Source: an uncultured Pseudoflavonifractor sp.
GTDB lineage: Bacteria; Bacillota; Clostridia; Oscillospirales; Oscillospiraceae
Direction: 5' to 3'
Length of the DNA: 52,278 nucleotides
Assembly: GCA_947425785.1 (NCBI GenBank)
Contig: CANEAY010000014.1
Span: forward strand, 1-52,278
Shown: one piece after another, positions 15,026 through 25,200 of the stretch
Position numbering within the stretch: position 1 is the stretch's first letter
Layout of the letters: the number at the start of each line of letters is the position of its first letter
Translations under genes and position numbers: made by a program
Notes under the pieces: model-generated
The model's database searches: none
What the model saw: the letters and a program-made list of their open reading frames with translations, nothing else
Told to the model about the DNA's origin: nothing

Positions 15026-16135
15026 ATGAAATTAGGAATCGTGGGCCTGCCCAACGTGGGCAAATCGACCCTGTTCAACGCCATTACCAACGCCGGGGCG
15101 GAGAGCGCCAACTACCCCTTCTGCACCATCGACCCCAATGTGGGTGTGGTGGCCGTTCCCGACAGCCGGCTGACCTGGCTTTCCGAGTTCTATAACCCCA
15201 AGAAGACCACCCCCGCCGTCATCGAGTTCGTGGACATCGCGGGCCTTGTGAAGGGGGCCAGCCAGGGGGCGGGCCTGGGCAACAAGTTCCTGGCCAACAT
15301 CCGGGAGTGCGACGCCATCGTCCATGTGGTGCGCTGCTTTGACGACGAGAACATCATGCACGTGGTGGCGGACACCTCCACCAACGTGCCCGTAGACCCC
15401 CTGGGGGATATCTCCACCATCGACATGGAGCTTATTATGGCGGACATTGAAATGGTGGAGCGGCGCATCAAGAAGGCGGAGACCGCCGCCAAGGGGGACA
15501 AGAAGTTCCTCAAGGAGGCGGAGCTTTTCACCCGCCTGAAGGACTGGCTCAACGAGGGCAACTCCGCCCGGAGCTTTGAGTGCGACGAGGACGAGGCGGC
15601 GGTCATCGCCACCTCGGAGCTTCTCTCCCTCAAGAGCATCATCTACGCCGCCAACCTGGACGAGGAGGGGCTGGCCGCTCCTGACGGCAACCCCTACTAC
15701 AAACAGGTAGCCGACCTGGCCCAGAAGGAGGGCGCCCAGGTCATCCCCGTCTGCGCCAAGCTGGAGGCAGAGATCGCCGAGCTGCCCGAGGACGAGAAGA
15801 AGATGTTCCTGGACGACCTGGGCATCGCCGAGAGCGGCCTGGACCGGCTCATTAAGGCCAGCTATGCCCTGCTGGGGCTTATCTCCTACCTCACCGGCGG
15901 CGAGGACGAGTGCCGGGCCTGGACCATCAAGAAGGGCACCAAGGCCCCCCAGGCGGCGGGCAAGATCCACACCGACTTCGAGCGGGGCTTCATCCGGGCG
16001 GAAGTGGTGGCCTTTGAGGATCTGAAGGCCACCGGCTCCATGGCGGCGGCCAAGGAGAAGGGCCTCATCCGCAGCGAGGGAAAAGAGTATGTTATGAAAG
16101 ATGGGGACATCGTCCTCTTTCGGTTCAACGTATAA
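15026..16135 (+). CDS. ychF: redox-responsive ATPase YchF/OLA1
   Basis: A 369-residue Obg-like P-loop protein that prefers ATP to GTP and associates with ribosomes. G1 is GLPNVGKS near the start, G3 is DIAGL, a coiled-coil insertion follows the G domain core, and the C-terminal TGS domain carries GEDECRAWTIKKGTKAPQAAGKIHTDFERGFIRAEV and a YVMKDGDIVLFRFN end. The usual NKxD motif is altered (YAANLDEE), as is typical of YchF. Length fits the family (about 363-370). Preceded by a consensus promoter and followed by a hairpin. Confidence 0.98.
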   Translation: MKLGIVGLPNVGKSTLFNAITNAGAESANYPFCTIDPNVGVVAVPDSRLTWLSEFYNPKKTTPAVIEFVDIAGLVKGASQGAGLGNKFLANIRECDAIVHVVRCFDDENIMHVVADTSTNVPVDPLGDISTIDMELIMADIEMVERRIKKAETAAKGDKKFLKEAELFTRLKDWLNEGNSARSFECDEDEAAVIATSELLSLKSIIYAANLDEEGLAAPDGNPYYKQVADLAQKEGAQVIPVCAKLEAEIAELPEDEKKMFLDDLGIAESGLDRLIKASYALLGLISYLTGGEDECRAWTIKKGTKAPQAAGKIHTDFERGFIRAEVVAFEDLKATGSMAAAKEKGLIRSEGKEYVMKDGDIVLFRFNV

Positions 16136-16151
16136 AGCAGCTGAAAACGAA

Positions 16152-16182
16152 GAAAGGCGGGCCGCTATGGGGCCCGCCTTTC
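16152..16182 (+). terminator. hairpin terminator after ychF
   Basis: GAAAGGCGGGCC/GGCCCGCCTTTC 12-bp stem with a 7-base loop; its tail (ATATTTT) overlaps the sigma-E -35 of spoIIID. Confidence 0.75.
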
Positions 16183-16209
16183 ATATTTTCCCGCTCTGGC
16201 TCATATACC
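16181..16209 (+). promoter_or_regulatory. sigma-E-type promoter of spoIIID
   Basis: TCATATT (16181-16187) fits the sigma-E -35 KMATATT exactly; after 14 bases comes CATATACC (16202-16209), 6 of 8 matches to CATACAHT. spoIIID is a known sigma-E gene in Bacillus. Confidence 0.65.
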
Positions 16210-16241
16210 TTTCACAGGAAACGCGTTGGGGAGTGTTGCGT

Positions 16242-16490
16242 GTGAAAGGAAACATGGAAGAGCGGGCTGTGGCCCTTGCCCAGTACATCATAGAAAACCG
16301 GGCCACTGTCCGTGGGGCGGCCACCCGGTTCGGCATCAGCAAGTCCACCGTACACAAGGATCTCTCCGAGCGGCTGCCCGAGTTCAACCGGGCGCTGTAT
16401 CTCCAGGCCAAGGCGGTGCTGGAGGAGAACAAGGCCCAGCGGCACATCCGGGGGGGCATCGCCACCCGGAGGAAGTATAAAGGGGAATAA
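16242..16490 (+). CDS. spoIIID: sporulation transcription factor SpoIIID
   Basis: An 82-residue mother-cell DNA-binding regulator of sporulation. The HTH (RGAATRFGISKSTVHKDLSERLPEF) and the basic C-terminal helix (AQRHIRGGIATRRKYKGE) closely resemble Bacillus SpoIIID. The start is GTG at 16242: GGGGAG lies 8 bases upstream, and from this start the sequence lines up residue for residue with the Bacillus N-terminus. The ATG at 16254 has its Shine-Dalgarno too close. A sigma-E-type promoter precedes it and a strong terminator follows. It shows the organism has mother-cell sporulation control. Confidence 0.96.
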   Translation: MKGNMEERAVALAQYIIENRATVRGAATRFGISKSTVHKDLSERLPEFNRALYLQAKAVLEENKAQRHIRGGIATRRKYKGE

Positions 16491-16530
16491 AAAAGGGGGC
16501 ACATTTCCGAGGAAATGTGCCCCCTTTTTT
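16489..16530. terminator. bidirectional terminator between spoIIID and livF
   Basis: AAAAAGGGGGCACATTTCC and its complement form a long stem; T-runs occur on both strands. Confidence 0.93.
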
Positions 16531-16553
16531 GCGCTTTTTCTGACCGAAAAAGG

Positions 16554-17235
16554 TCAGCCCAGATATGCCTTCTTCACGGCCTCGTTTTTCAGCAGTTCTT
16601 TCCCCGAGCCGGAGAGGGTGAGGCGGCCGGTCTCCAGCACGTAGGCGGTGTCGGCAATGTGGAGAGCCATGTTGGCGTTCTGCTCGATGAGGAGGATGGT
16701 CACACCCTGCTCGTTGATCTTCTTGATAATGGAGAAGATGTCCTTCACCACCAGAGGGGCCAGGCCCAGAGAAGGCTCATCCATCATCATCAGCTTAGGC
16801 CGGGACATGAGGGCGCGGCCCACCGCCAGCATCTGCTGCTCGCCGCCGGAGAGGGTGCCCGCCGCCTGCCAGGAGCGCTCCTTCAAGCGGGGGAAGAGGG
16901 AGTAGACCCAGTCCAGATCCTCCTCCAGGCTGTCCTTGCGCAGGTAGGCGCCGATCTTCAGGTTCTCCAGCACGGTGAGGTCGGGGAACACGTGCCGCCC
17001 CTCGGGCACCAGGGTGATGCCCTTGGAGACGATGCGGTCGGGAGAGATGCCGGTGATGTCTTCCGACTGGAGGTGGATGCGGCCCGAGGCGGGCTTCACC
17101 AGTCCGGCGATGGTGCGCAGGATGGTGGACTTGCCCGCGCCGTTGGCGCCGATGAGAGTGACGATCTGGCGCTCGGGCACCTCGAAGGTGAGGCCCTTTA
17201 CCGCCTCGATGCCGCCGTAGTTGACCCGAAGGCCG

Positions 17236-17249
<14 letters not shown>
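16554..17249 (-). CDS. livF: branched-chain amino acid ABC transporter ATPase LivF
   Basis: A 231-residue cytosolic ATPase. Walker A GANGAGKS, signature LSGGEQQML, Walker B LMMMDEPSLGLAP and the switch His region (LLIEQNANMAL) are intact. The Glu-Gln after the last strand and the length are typical of LivF. Its start overlaps the livG stop by 14 bases. Last gene of livK-HMGF; with LivG it powers import of leucine, isoleucine, valine or similar ligands. Confidence 0.97.
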
Positions 17250-18076
<827 letters not shown>

Positions 18077-18084
<8 letters not shown>

Positions 18085-19228
18085 TGCCCTCGCCCCCCTT
18101 CACTTTTGCGTTCTTCCTGGCCCGGAAAAGGTCGGGAAGCTCCTTGTCCCCCATGATGCCCTTGCGGAAGAAGAGCACCACCACCATGATGATAATGGAG
18201 AAGACCACCATACGGAAACCGTTGCGCAGCAGGGGCACCTTGAAGCCGCTCTTGAGCACCACCTCGGTGTCCAAAAACCGCAGCCACCACTCGGAGCAGG
18301 CCAGATAGAGGAAGGAGGCGATGCAGGAGCCGGAGATGGAGCCGATGCCGCCGATGACCACGATGAGCAAAATTTCATAGGTCATGGCGGTGGTGAAGGT
18401 CTTGGCCTGGGCCTGGGTGGCGAACATGGCGAACATACCGCCCCCCACCCCGGCAAAGAAGGAGGAGATGCAGAAGGAGAGCCGCTTATGCCTGGATAGG
18501 TTGATGCCCATGGCCTCGGCGGCTACCTCGTCCTCCCGGATGGCCTTGAAGGCCCGGCCGTAGGAGGAGTTGATGAGGAGCAAAATGACGCCGATGCAGA
18601 CGGCGGCCAAAAGGAAGGCCACGAAGGTGGAAAGGCGCAGGCCCCCCTTGATATTAAAGCTGGAGAAGGTGGGGAAGCCCTTGAGGGCGTTGGCACCGTT
18701 GGTCACCGGGCCCAGTTTGTCCCACTGGAACACCGCCCGGATGATCTCGGCAAAGCCCAGGGTGGCGATGGCCAGGTAGTCGGACTTGAGCCGCAGGACG
18801 GGCAGGCCGATGAGCCAGGCCACCGCTGCCGCCACGCAGCCCGCCAGGATGAGGGCAATGAGCACCCCCAGAATGAGGCCCGCCGCCCCGCCGCCGAAAA
18901 GCTCCGGCAGGGAGAAGTTGATGGCACAGCCGCCGTAGAGGTAGTAAACCGCCGAGCGGGTGTCGGTGGGGATGGTGAGGATGGCGTAGGTGTAGGCGCC
19001 CAGGAGCATGAAGCCCGCCTGACCCAGGGAGAAGAGGCCGGTAAAGCCGTTCAAAAGGTTCATGGAGGAGGCCACCAGGGCGTAGACCGCGCCCTTTTTC
19101 AGCACGGTGAAGAGCATGATGTTCTTGGTGGGATCCAGAGTGTTCTCCAGGACGATGGTGAGGGCCAGGAGGACGGCCACGCACACAAGGGCGATAAAGG
19201 CGCCCTTTTTGCTTTTTTTCTCGTTCAT
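18077..19228 (-). CDS. livM: branched-chain amino acid ABC transporter permease LivM
   Basis: A 383-residue polytopic permease with eight or more membrane helices. The N-terminal region after the first helix (NLLNGFTGLFSLGQAGFMLLGAYTYAIL) and the EAA-like loop (AIREDEVAAEAMGINLSRHKRLSF) are diagnostic of the LivM family. There is a long insertion of about 40 residues near 95-130 between helices. Pairs with LivH in the membrane. Confidence 0.96.
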
Positions 19229-19240
19229 GCGCCCACCCCC

Positions 19241-20116
19241 TTAGACCTTGTCGGTGACCTTCTCGCCGAACAGGCCGGTGGGCTTTACCACCAGAATGAC
19301 GATGAGAAGGGCGAAGGTGAAGGCGTCGGAGAAAATGCTGAAGGGGGAACCCTTGATGACGCTCTCACTCATGCCGATGATGAAGGCGCCCACTACGGCA
19401 CCGGGGATGGAGCCGATGCCGCCGAAGACCGCCGCCACGAAGGCCCGCAGGCCGGGCAGGGCGCCGGACAGGGGCACGATGGAGGGGTAGTTGGTGAAAT
19501 AGAGCATGGAGCCGATCCCCGCCAGGGCGGAGCCGATGATGAAGGTCATGGAGATGACGGAGTTGATTTTGATGCCCATGAGCTGGCTGGTCTCAAAGTC
19601 CTTGGCCACCGCCCGCATGGCCATGCCCACCTTGGTGTGGTTGATGAGCTGGGTGAGGGCGAAGACCAGGGCCACCACCAGGAAGGGGGTGATGACGGTG
19701 ACCCACTTGGTGGACACCCCGCCGATGACCAGACTGTCGGAGAGCAGGGGCAGGTTGGGATAGCTCTTAGGAAGGCCGCCGGTGACGTAGGTGGCCAGGT
19801 TCTGGAGAAGGTAGCTCACGCCGATGGCGGAGATCATCACGGACATACGGGGGGCGGAGCGCAGGGGTTTGTAGGCGGCGCGCTCAATGGCGAAGCCCAA
19901 TAGCACGGTGAGCACCAGCATCAGGGGCAGGGCCACCCAGAGGGGGAACCAGGAGCTGAGATAGACCATGAAAAGGCCCGCCACCATGAACACGTCGCCG
20001 TGGGCGAAGTTGATGAGCCGCAGGATGCCATAGACCAGGGTATACCCAATGGCGATGAGGGCGTACTGGCCGCCCAGGGAAATGCCCGACAGGAAGATAG
20101 ACAGGGCATATTGCAT
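19241..20116 (-). CDS. livH: branched-chain amino acid ABC transporter permease LivH
   Basis: A 291-residue permease starting MQYALSIFLSGISLGGQYALIAIGYTLVYGILRLINFAHGDVFM, a canonical LivH N-terminus. The EAA loop is AVAKDFETSQLMGIKINSVI, and the C-terminal FGGIGSIPGAVVGAFIIG is typical. A GGGAGGT ribosome site precedes ATG 20116. A 159-base gap with two hairpins separates it from livK. Confidence 0.97.
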   Translation of the reverse strand: MQYALSIFLSGISLGGQYALIAIGYTLVYGILRLINFAHGDVFMVAGLFMVYLSSWFPLWVALPLMLVLTVLLGFAIERAAYKPLRSAPRMSVMISAIGVSYLLQNLATYVTGGLPKSYPNLPLLSDSLVIGGVSTKWVTVITPFLVVALVFALTQLINHTKVGMAMRAVAKDFETSQLMGIKINSVISMTFIIGSALAGIGSMLYFTNYPSIVPLSGALPGLRAFVAAVFGGIGSIPGAVVGAFIIGMSESVIKGSPFSIFSDAFTFALLIVILVVKPTGLFGEKVTDKV

Positions 20117-20164
20117 AGGGATACCTCCCTTTCTCTAAAATGTGGGACACTTTGGGCAAGGGCT

Positions 20165-20197
20165 GTCTCGAAAACCGCCGGAGGCGGCTTTCGAGAC
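20165..20197 (-). repeat. strong hairpin in the livK-livH spacer
   Basis: GTCTCGAAA/TTTCGAGAC outer stem and CCGCC/GGCGG inner stem with one mismatch. No T-run follows on the minus strand, so it may protect mRNA ends rather than terminate. Confidence 0.7.
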
Positions 20198-20215
20198 GGC
20201 CCTTTCTAACAAGGG

Positions 20216-20252
20216 AAAAAACGCCCGGCGGACGGTGACCGACCGCCGGGCG
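20216..20252 (-). terminator. terminator or attenuator after livK
   Basis: CGCCCGGCGG/CCGCCGGGCG stem, followed on the minus strand by T6. It sits 23 bases after the livK stop and before livH, so it likely reduces readthrough into livHMGF. Confidence 0.85.
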
Positions 20253-20275
20253 TTTTCCGTGTTGGACGGAGGTTT

Positions 20276-21466
20276 TTATTTTACGGTCTGGGTGGTCTCC
20301 AGGGCCCACACGTTATTGGCCGTGTCGGCGGTCTTGATATAGGCGGTGTCCCGGATGGCGTCGCCGGTGTCGTCAAAGGCGATGGCGCCGGAGATGCCGG
20401 TATAGGTCACGCCGGGCAGGGCCTCCTTCACGGCGGCCTTATCAATGGAGCCGGCGGCCTTCAGGGCCTCCAGAGCGGTGTAGTAGGCGTCGTAGCCCAT
20501 GGCGGTGACGGCGGCAATGGTGTCGTTGCCGCCGTTGTTGGTCATGGCGGTGGAGTCGCTGGCCAGCCAAGCCTTGATGCCGGAGTCGAACTCGGGGGCG
20601 CCGCCCTCCTGGTAGAAGGTGGAGACGTACAGCTTCACCTTGGAGTCCTTGGCGGCCTCCAGCACCATGTTGCTGTCCAGGGTGTCGGAGCCCAGGATGG
20701 GGGTCTCCAGGCCCATGGAGGCGGCCAGCTTCACGATCTGGGTGGAGTAGGCGATGGACACGGGGCAGAAGATGACGTCACAGCCCTCGGCCACGGCTTT
20801 GTTCAGGTAGGTGGAGAAGTCGGCGGTGTTGGTGGGGAAGGAGTCCTTTACCACTTCACCGTCAAAAGCCTGCTCGAAGAAGGTGAGAAGGCCCTGGTCG
20901 TAGTCGTTGCCCAGCTCGCCCAGCAGGTATGCCTTCTTGGCGGAGAACTTCTCCTGGGCGAAGTTTGCAAGCACGGTGCCCTGGAAGGGATCCAGGAAGC
21001 AGATGCGGAAGTAGTAGTCGTTGCCGGCGGTGACGTTGGGGTTGGTACAGGTGACGCCGATGGCGGCCAGGCCGGCCTCGTCAAAGGTGGGGCCGCCAGC
21101 GATGGCGCAGCTGGAGCCGTAGGTGCCCAGCACCAGAGCCACGTCCTTGCTCACCAGCTCGGCGGCGGCAGTGGGGGCCTTGGCGGCGTCGGAGCCGTTG
21201 TCGGCGTAGACAAGTTCCACCTTATAGGTCTCGCCGCCCACCTCCACGGTGGGGGTCTCGTGGTTGGCGTACTGCATACCCAGCATCTCCTGCTTGCCGC
21301 CGGGGCCGGAGTCGCCGGTGGAGGGCTCAAATACGCCGATGCGGACGACCTTGTCGCCGCTATTGTCGGGGGCCTGGCTGTTGCCGCTGGGCTGGGTGCC
21401 GCCGCCGCAGGCGGCCAGGCTCAAGGCCATGGCGCCGGCCAGGAGCAGAGAAAGCTTCTTTTTCAT
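20276..21466 (-). CDS. livK: branched-chain amino acid ABC transporter substrate-binding lipoprotein
   Basis: A 396-residue periplasmic-binding-protein type I lipoprotein. Signal peptide MKKKLSLLLAGAMALSLAAC ends in a LAAC lipobox; a Gly/Ser/Asn linker follows, then the two-lobed domain starting VVRIGVFEPSTGDSGPGG. ATG 21466 has AAGGAGG 8 bases upstream; an in-frame upstream extension would precede the signal peptide and is rejected. First gene of the liv operon, with its own promoter and a terminator before livH, which should give more binding protein than permease. Confidence 0.96.
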   Translation of the reverse strand: MKKKLSLLLAGAMALSLAACGGGTQPSGNSQAPDNSGDKVVRIGVFEPSTGDSGPGGKQEMLGMQYANHETPTVEVGGETYKVELVYADNGSDAAKAPTAAAELVSKDVALVLGTYGSSCAIAGGPTFDEAGLAAIGVTCTNPNVTAGNDYYFRICFLDPFQGTVLANFAQEKFSAKKAYLLGELGNDYDQGLLTFFEQAFDGEVVKDSFPTNTADFSTYLNKAVAEGCDVIFCPVSIAYSTQIVKLAASMGLETPILGSDTLDSNMVLEAAKDSKVKLYVSTFYQEGGAPEFDSGIKAWLASDSTAMTNNGGNDTIAAVTAMGYDAYYTALEALKAAGSIDKAAVKEALPGVTYTGISGAIAFDDTGDAIRDTAYIKTADTANNVWALETTQTVK

Positions 21467-21499
21467 AGTAGTATCCTCCTTTTGCCGTTTGTGGCGGCT

Positions 21500-21524
21500 G
21501 TCCATGTTACACGGACAACTGTCC
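21500..21524. promoter_or_regulatory. TGTCC/GGACA repeats in the livK leader
   Basis: TGTCC, nine bases, GGACA, two bases, TGTCC: three half-sites between the livK -10 box and its start. A plausible operator or leader hairpin; no known regulator can be named. Confidence 0.3.
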
Positions 21525-21538
21525 ACGACTTGAAATTC

Positions 21539-21567
21539 ATTATAGCAAAGCGGCAGAGAAAATGCAA
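21539..21567 (-). promoter_or_regulatory. sigma-A promoter of livK
   Basis: Minus strand TTGCAT (21562-21567), 17-base spacer, TATAAT (21539-21544). Confidence 0.8.
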
Positions 21568-21696
21568 GGAAAATTTGCACGGATTTCATTTTCTGCCCCC
21601 GGCGGTTTTTGTGGGATGTGTCTGCAAGTCAGTCCTCCCTTGCATTTTGACCACTTTTTTGGTAGTATAAAGGCAGTAAAAAAAGGAAGTGTTTCT

Positions 21697-22236
21697 ATGA
21701 AACTCTTGCTCCATATCTGCTGTGCCCCCTGCTCGGTGGCCTGTGTTGAGCAGCTCCGGGGGGAGGGTATTGAGCCCACCGGCTTCTGGTATAACCCCAA
21801 CATCCACCCCTTCACCGAATACCGCGCCCGGCGCAACTGTCTGCGGGAGTATGCCCAGTCCATCGGCCTTGCCCTGGTGGAGGAGGACGAATACGGCCTT
21901 CGTCCCTTTGTGAAGGCGGTGGCGGCGAATATTGATGACCGCTGCGGCTACTGCTACGCCGTCCGCCTGGCGAAGACGGCCCAGTATGCCGCCGACCACG
22001 GCTTTGATGCCTTCTGCACCACTTTGACAGTGAGTCCCTATCAAAATACCCCCCTCATCTTCGAGACCGGGGAGAAGCTGGCGACCCAATATGGGGTGAA
22101 GTTCGCCCCCTATGACTTCTCTCCCCATTTCCGGGAAGGGCAGGCCAAGGCCAGGGAGCTGGGGCTTTATATGCAGAAATACTGCGGCTGTGTGTTCAGC
22201 GAGGAAGACCGCTACTGCAAGAAAAAGAAAAAATAA
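21697..22236 (+). CDS. queH: epoxyqueuosine reductase QueH
   Basis: A 179-residue DUF208 enzyme that performs the last step of queuosine synthesis on tRNA, replacing cobalamin-dependent QueG in many anaerobes. The metal-binding cysteines are visible: HICCAPC near the start, RCGYCY mid-protein and KYCGCVFSEEDRY near the end. ATG 21697 follows AAGGAAG. A weak promoter TTGCAT-N17-TAGTAT lies at 21640-21668. A bidirectional terminator follows. No other queuosine gene is in the window. Confidence 0.96.
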   Translation: MKLLLHICCAPCSVACVEQLRGEGIEPTGFWYNPNIHPFTEYRARRNCLREYAQSIGLALVEEDEYGLRPFVKAVAANIDDRCGYCYAVRLAKTAQYAADHGFDAFCTTLTVSPYQNTPLIFETGEKLATQYGVKFAPYDFSPHFREGQAKARELGLYMQKYCGCVFSEEDRYCKKKKK

Positions 22237-22246
22237 GAAGTGCAAT

Positions 22247-22290
22247 AAAAACAGGCGTGCTGTGGTTTTTTCCACAGCACGCCTGTTTTT
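22247..22290. terminator. bidirectional terminator between queH and the subtilase gene
   Basis: AAAACAGGCGTGCTGTGG and its complement form an 18-bp stem with T-rich flanks on both strands. Confidence 0.93.
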
Positions 22291-22298
22291 GGCCTTTA

Positions 22299-25200
22299 TT
22301 AAGTGGGGAGAAGGTGGCGGATAAACCGCTCCAGGATCACGGCGATCTCGCCCCGGGCGGCACAGTCGCCGGGGGCCAGCCGCCCGTCTTTTGTACCAAT
22401 GACAAGCCCGTTTTCCACCGCCCAGGCAAAGGCCTGCCTGGCATAGGGAGCCACGTCGCCGGCGTCTGGGTATCCGGCCAAAGGCTCCCCCTCCTCGGGA
22501 CTGTCCGCATACCGCCAGAGCAGGGTGACCAGCTCCTCTCTGGTGATGTCGGCATCAGGGGCCGCACCGTCGGTAAGCCCTTTCTCCCGGCAATAGGCAA
22601 GCCCCGGCTCATACCAGCTCCTGCCGTGGGCATATGTGTCCTCCTGCCCATCCAAGCGGGCCAGGATGGTGAAAATGGTGGCCCGACTGGCGTTGGCGTG
22701 GGGAGAAAAGCGGTTGGAGGAGGCGCTGACCCCCTGGAAGAGCCCCCGGCTGGAGACAAAGGAGGCCGCGCCGCTGACCCAGCGGGGCAGGTAGTCATCG
22801 TAGGTCACTGGGTTTTCTATCACTTCGTAGTGTCCTTCCCCTTGGGCCACATAGACGATCTTTCCATCCTCCACCAGGGAGAGGGGAAGGATGCTCCGTT
22901 TCCCCGCGCTGTCGGTGTAGGCCACCACCGTCCCCTTGGTGATTCCGGCCGCCGGGAGGAAGCGCTTCAGATCGCTTTCCGGGGTCAGAAGTCCGCCGGG
23001 GATACGGACGGCGACGGTATCGGTACGGAGGATGAGGTCGTAGTCCTCCCCGTCGCCGGCTTGGGAAAAGAGCTGCTCCACGGAGATGGCCTCCGGCTCT
23101 CCAAAGAAGGTCATCTCATAATCCCCCTCCGGGGTCTGGGTGACCGTTGGGGTGGGAGATGGCTCCGGGGTGGGGGTCGGCTTGGGCGTTGGACTGGAGG
23201 GCGGGTCGGGATCATCGTCGTCGTCCTCCGACGGCGGTGGCGGCGACCAGGTGCCGCCGCTGTCCTTGGCCTTTACCGTCAAAGTGTAATCTGCTGTGGA
23301 GTCCTGGGTACCGGCAAAGTGGAAGGTGATGGTCTGCTCCCCGGTGGGCAGGGTGGACAAATACTCCTTTTTCAGCGTTACCGTCTGCGGTTTCGGGGTG
23401 GCGGACAGGCAAAGGCCCTCTCCGTCCGGCATGTTGTGCTGTTCGTCGGACAGGACATAGTCACGCTCTGAGGTCAGCTCCCCGCCGGGGCCGGTGATCC
23501 CAGTCAAAGCGGAGCCGTATAGGGTGAGCTCCACCTCCAGATCTCTATGCTCCGCCGCATCCTGTTGAGTGGAAAAGATCCCGGAATCGGGGGTGAGGAC
23601 GGGCATACTGAAGGGCACCTCCCCCACCGTCAGCTCGATGTGAAGGGGCTGGCTGGTAAAGCGGCCGTCAGAAGCGGTGAGGTCGAAGGCCAGCTGGGCC
23701 CCCGCATCAGCGGCAGAGGGCTCATAACAGAGCTTTCCGTCTGCCAGAACGGGGAGGTCGATGGCGGCGCCCTCCTCTGGGGGGGCTCCGTCAATGGTGA
23801 TGTTGGCAAGGGTATAAATGAGATCGCCGGGATCGGTGTCCCCATCCTCAAAAAAGTCGGAAAGCGGGGCCTCGTAGGATATGGCCTCGGTCTTTCCATC
23901 CAGCGAGGCAGGGGCCACCGCAACGGAAAGGGAGGCATCGGCCTTGCGGACAGGGGCGCAGGCCGAGGCGTCGATGGTAACGGTGTGGGTCTGCTCCGTG
24001 ACGCCGTCCTCTGCGGTCACCGTTACCTCCCACTGCTCTCCGGGCTCCCCTGCCGTGCAGGTGGAATTGGGAAAGGCGGGTTCGGCGGAGAGGGCGGCGG
24101 AGGAAAGTTGGGTGCCCTTGGGGATAAAGATGGTGTATGCCTCGGCGTCGGGAGAGTATTCTCCGGCGTATTCCACGCCGTCTGCAGTGAGCGACACCGA
24201 CTTCAGATCGGTGTTGCTGCTGAGCCACCGGGCGTAGTAGGTTCGGTCTGCGGTGTCCACGCCGTCCCTGTCAGGCGCTGTGGAGGTCACTGCCGTTCCC
24301 TGACAGGTGGGGTCTTCGTACCACCCGCCAAAAACATAGCCCTCTGGGGCCCCGGAGGGGGAGGCCAGAGTGATGGCCTTTTTTTCGTAAATATTGTAGC
24401 TTCTGTCGGCAGGCATCAGATCCTCGGCCCCCGCCGGTGCGTCATCCATATTGGCGTAATGGATGACGCGGGGCGTCAAGGCTTTTGTCAGGGCCGCGGC
24501 GTCGGCATAGCCGTAGCCGTATTTGTAGCTGTAGCCGTTTTCATCGGCGTTGGGGGAATGATCCGCAGTGAGCTTCAAAAGCTGGAAAAACTCCGTCACA
24601 GTGATGCCTGGATCGGCCTGTCTGGCCATGGCCGCCAGTCCAGCCACAGCGGGGGCGGCCAGGGAAGTACCGTCCCAGGTGCCGATGTATTCATTGTCGG
24701 TCTTGTAGCCCAGACCGCAGATAGCGCTTCCCGGCGCGGTGATCCACACGCTGCTGTTATTGTTGGAATAGGGGGCCCAGCGTCCGCTGCGGTCCACAGC
24801 GCCCACACCGACCACATTGCTGTAGGTGGCCGGATAATTTTTGATGCTGCTGTAATCGTTTCCCACGGCGGCGATGAGCAGGATATTGTTCTGGACTGCC
24901 CTGTCGATGACCACCCGCATGGCGGCGCTGTCATCGGGCAGGCCCAGGCTCATGTTAATGACGTCCACCTTGGCGTTGATGGCTTCGTTGATGGCCTGGA
25001 CCACGGCGGAGAGGGGAAGAAAATCCTTTTGGCCTACCCGGTAGCCGCACTTGAGGGGCAGGATGGCGGCCCCGGGAGCAACACCGGCCACACCCAGGCC
25101 GTTATCGGTGGCTGCGGCCACCACGCCGGCCACAAAGGAGCCGTGTCCCATCTCGTCCGTAATATCGGAGGGATCGGTATAGCCGGGGGTGGCGGGGTTA

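Noticed and set aside
20276-21589. Longer start for livK
   Set aside because: It places about 41 residues before the lipoprotein signal peptide; ATG 21466 has AAGGAGG.
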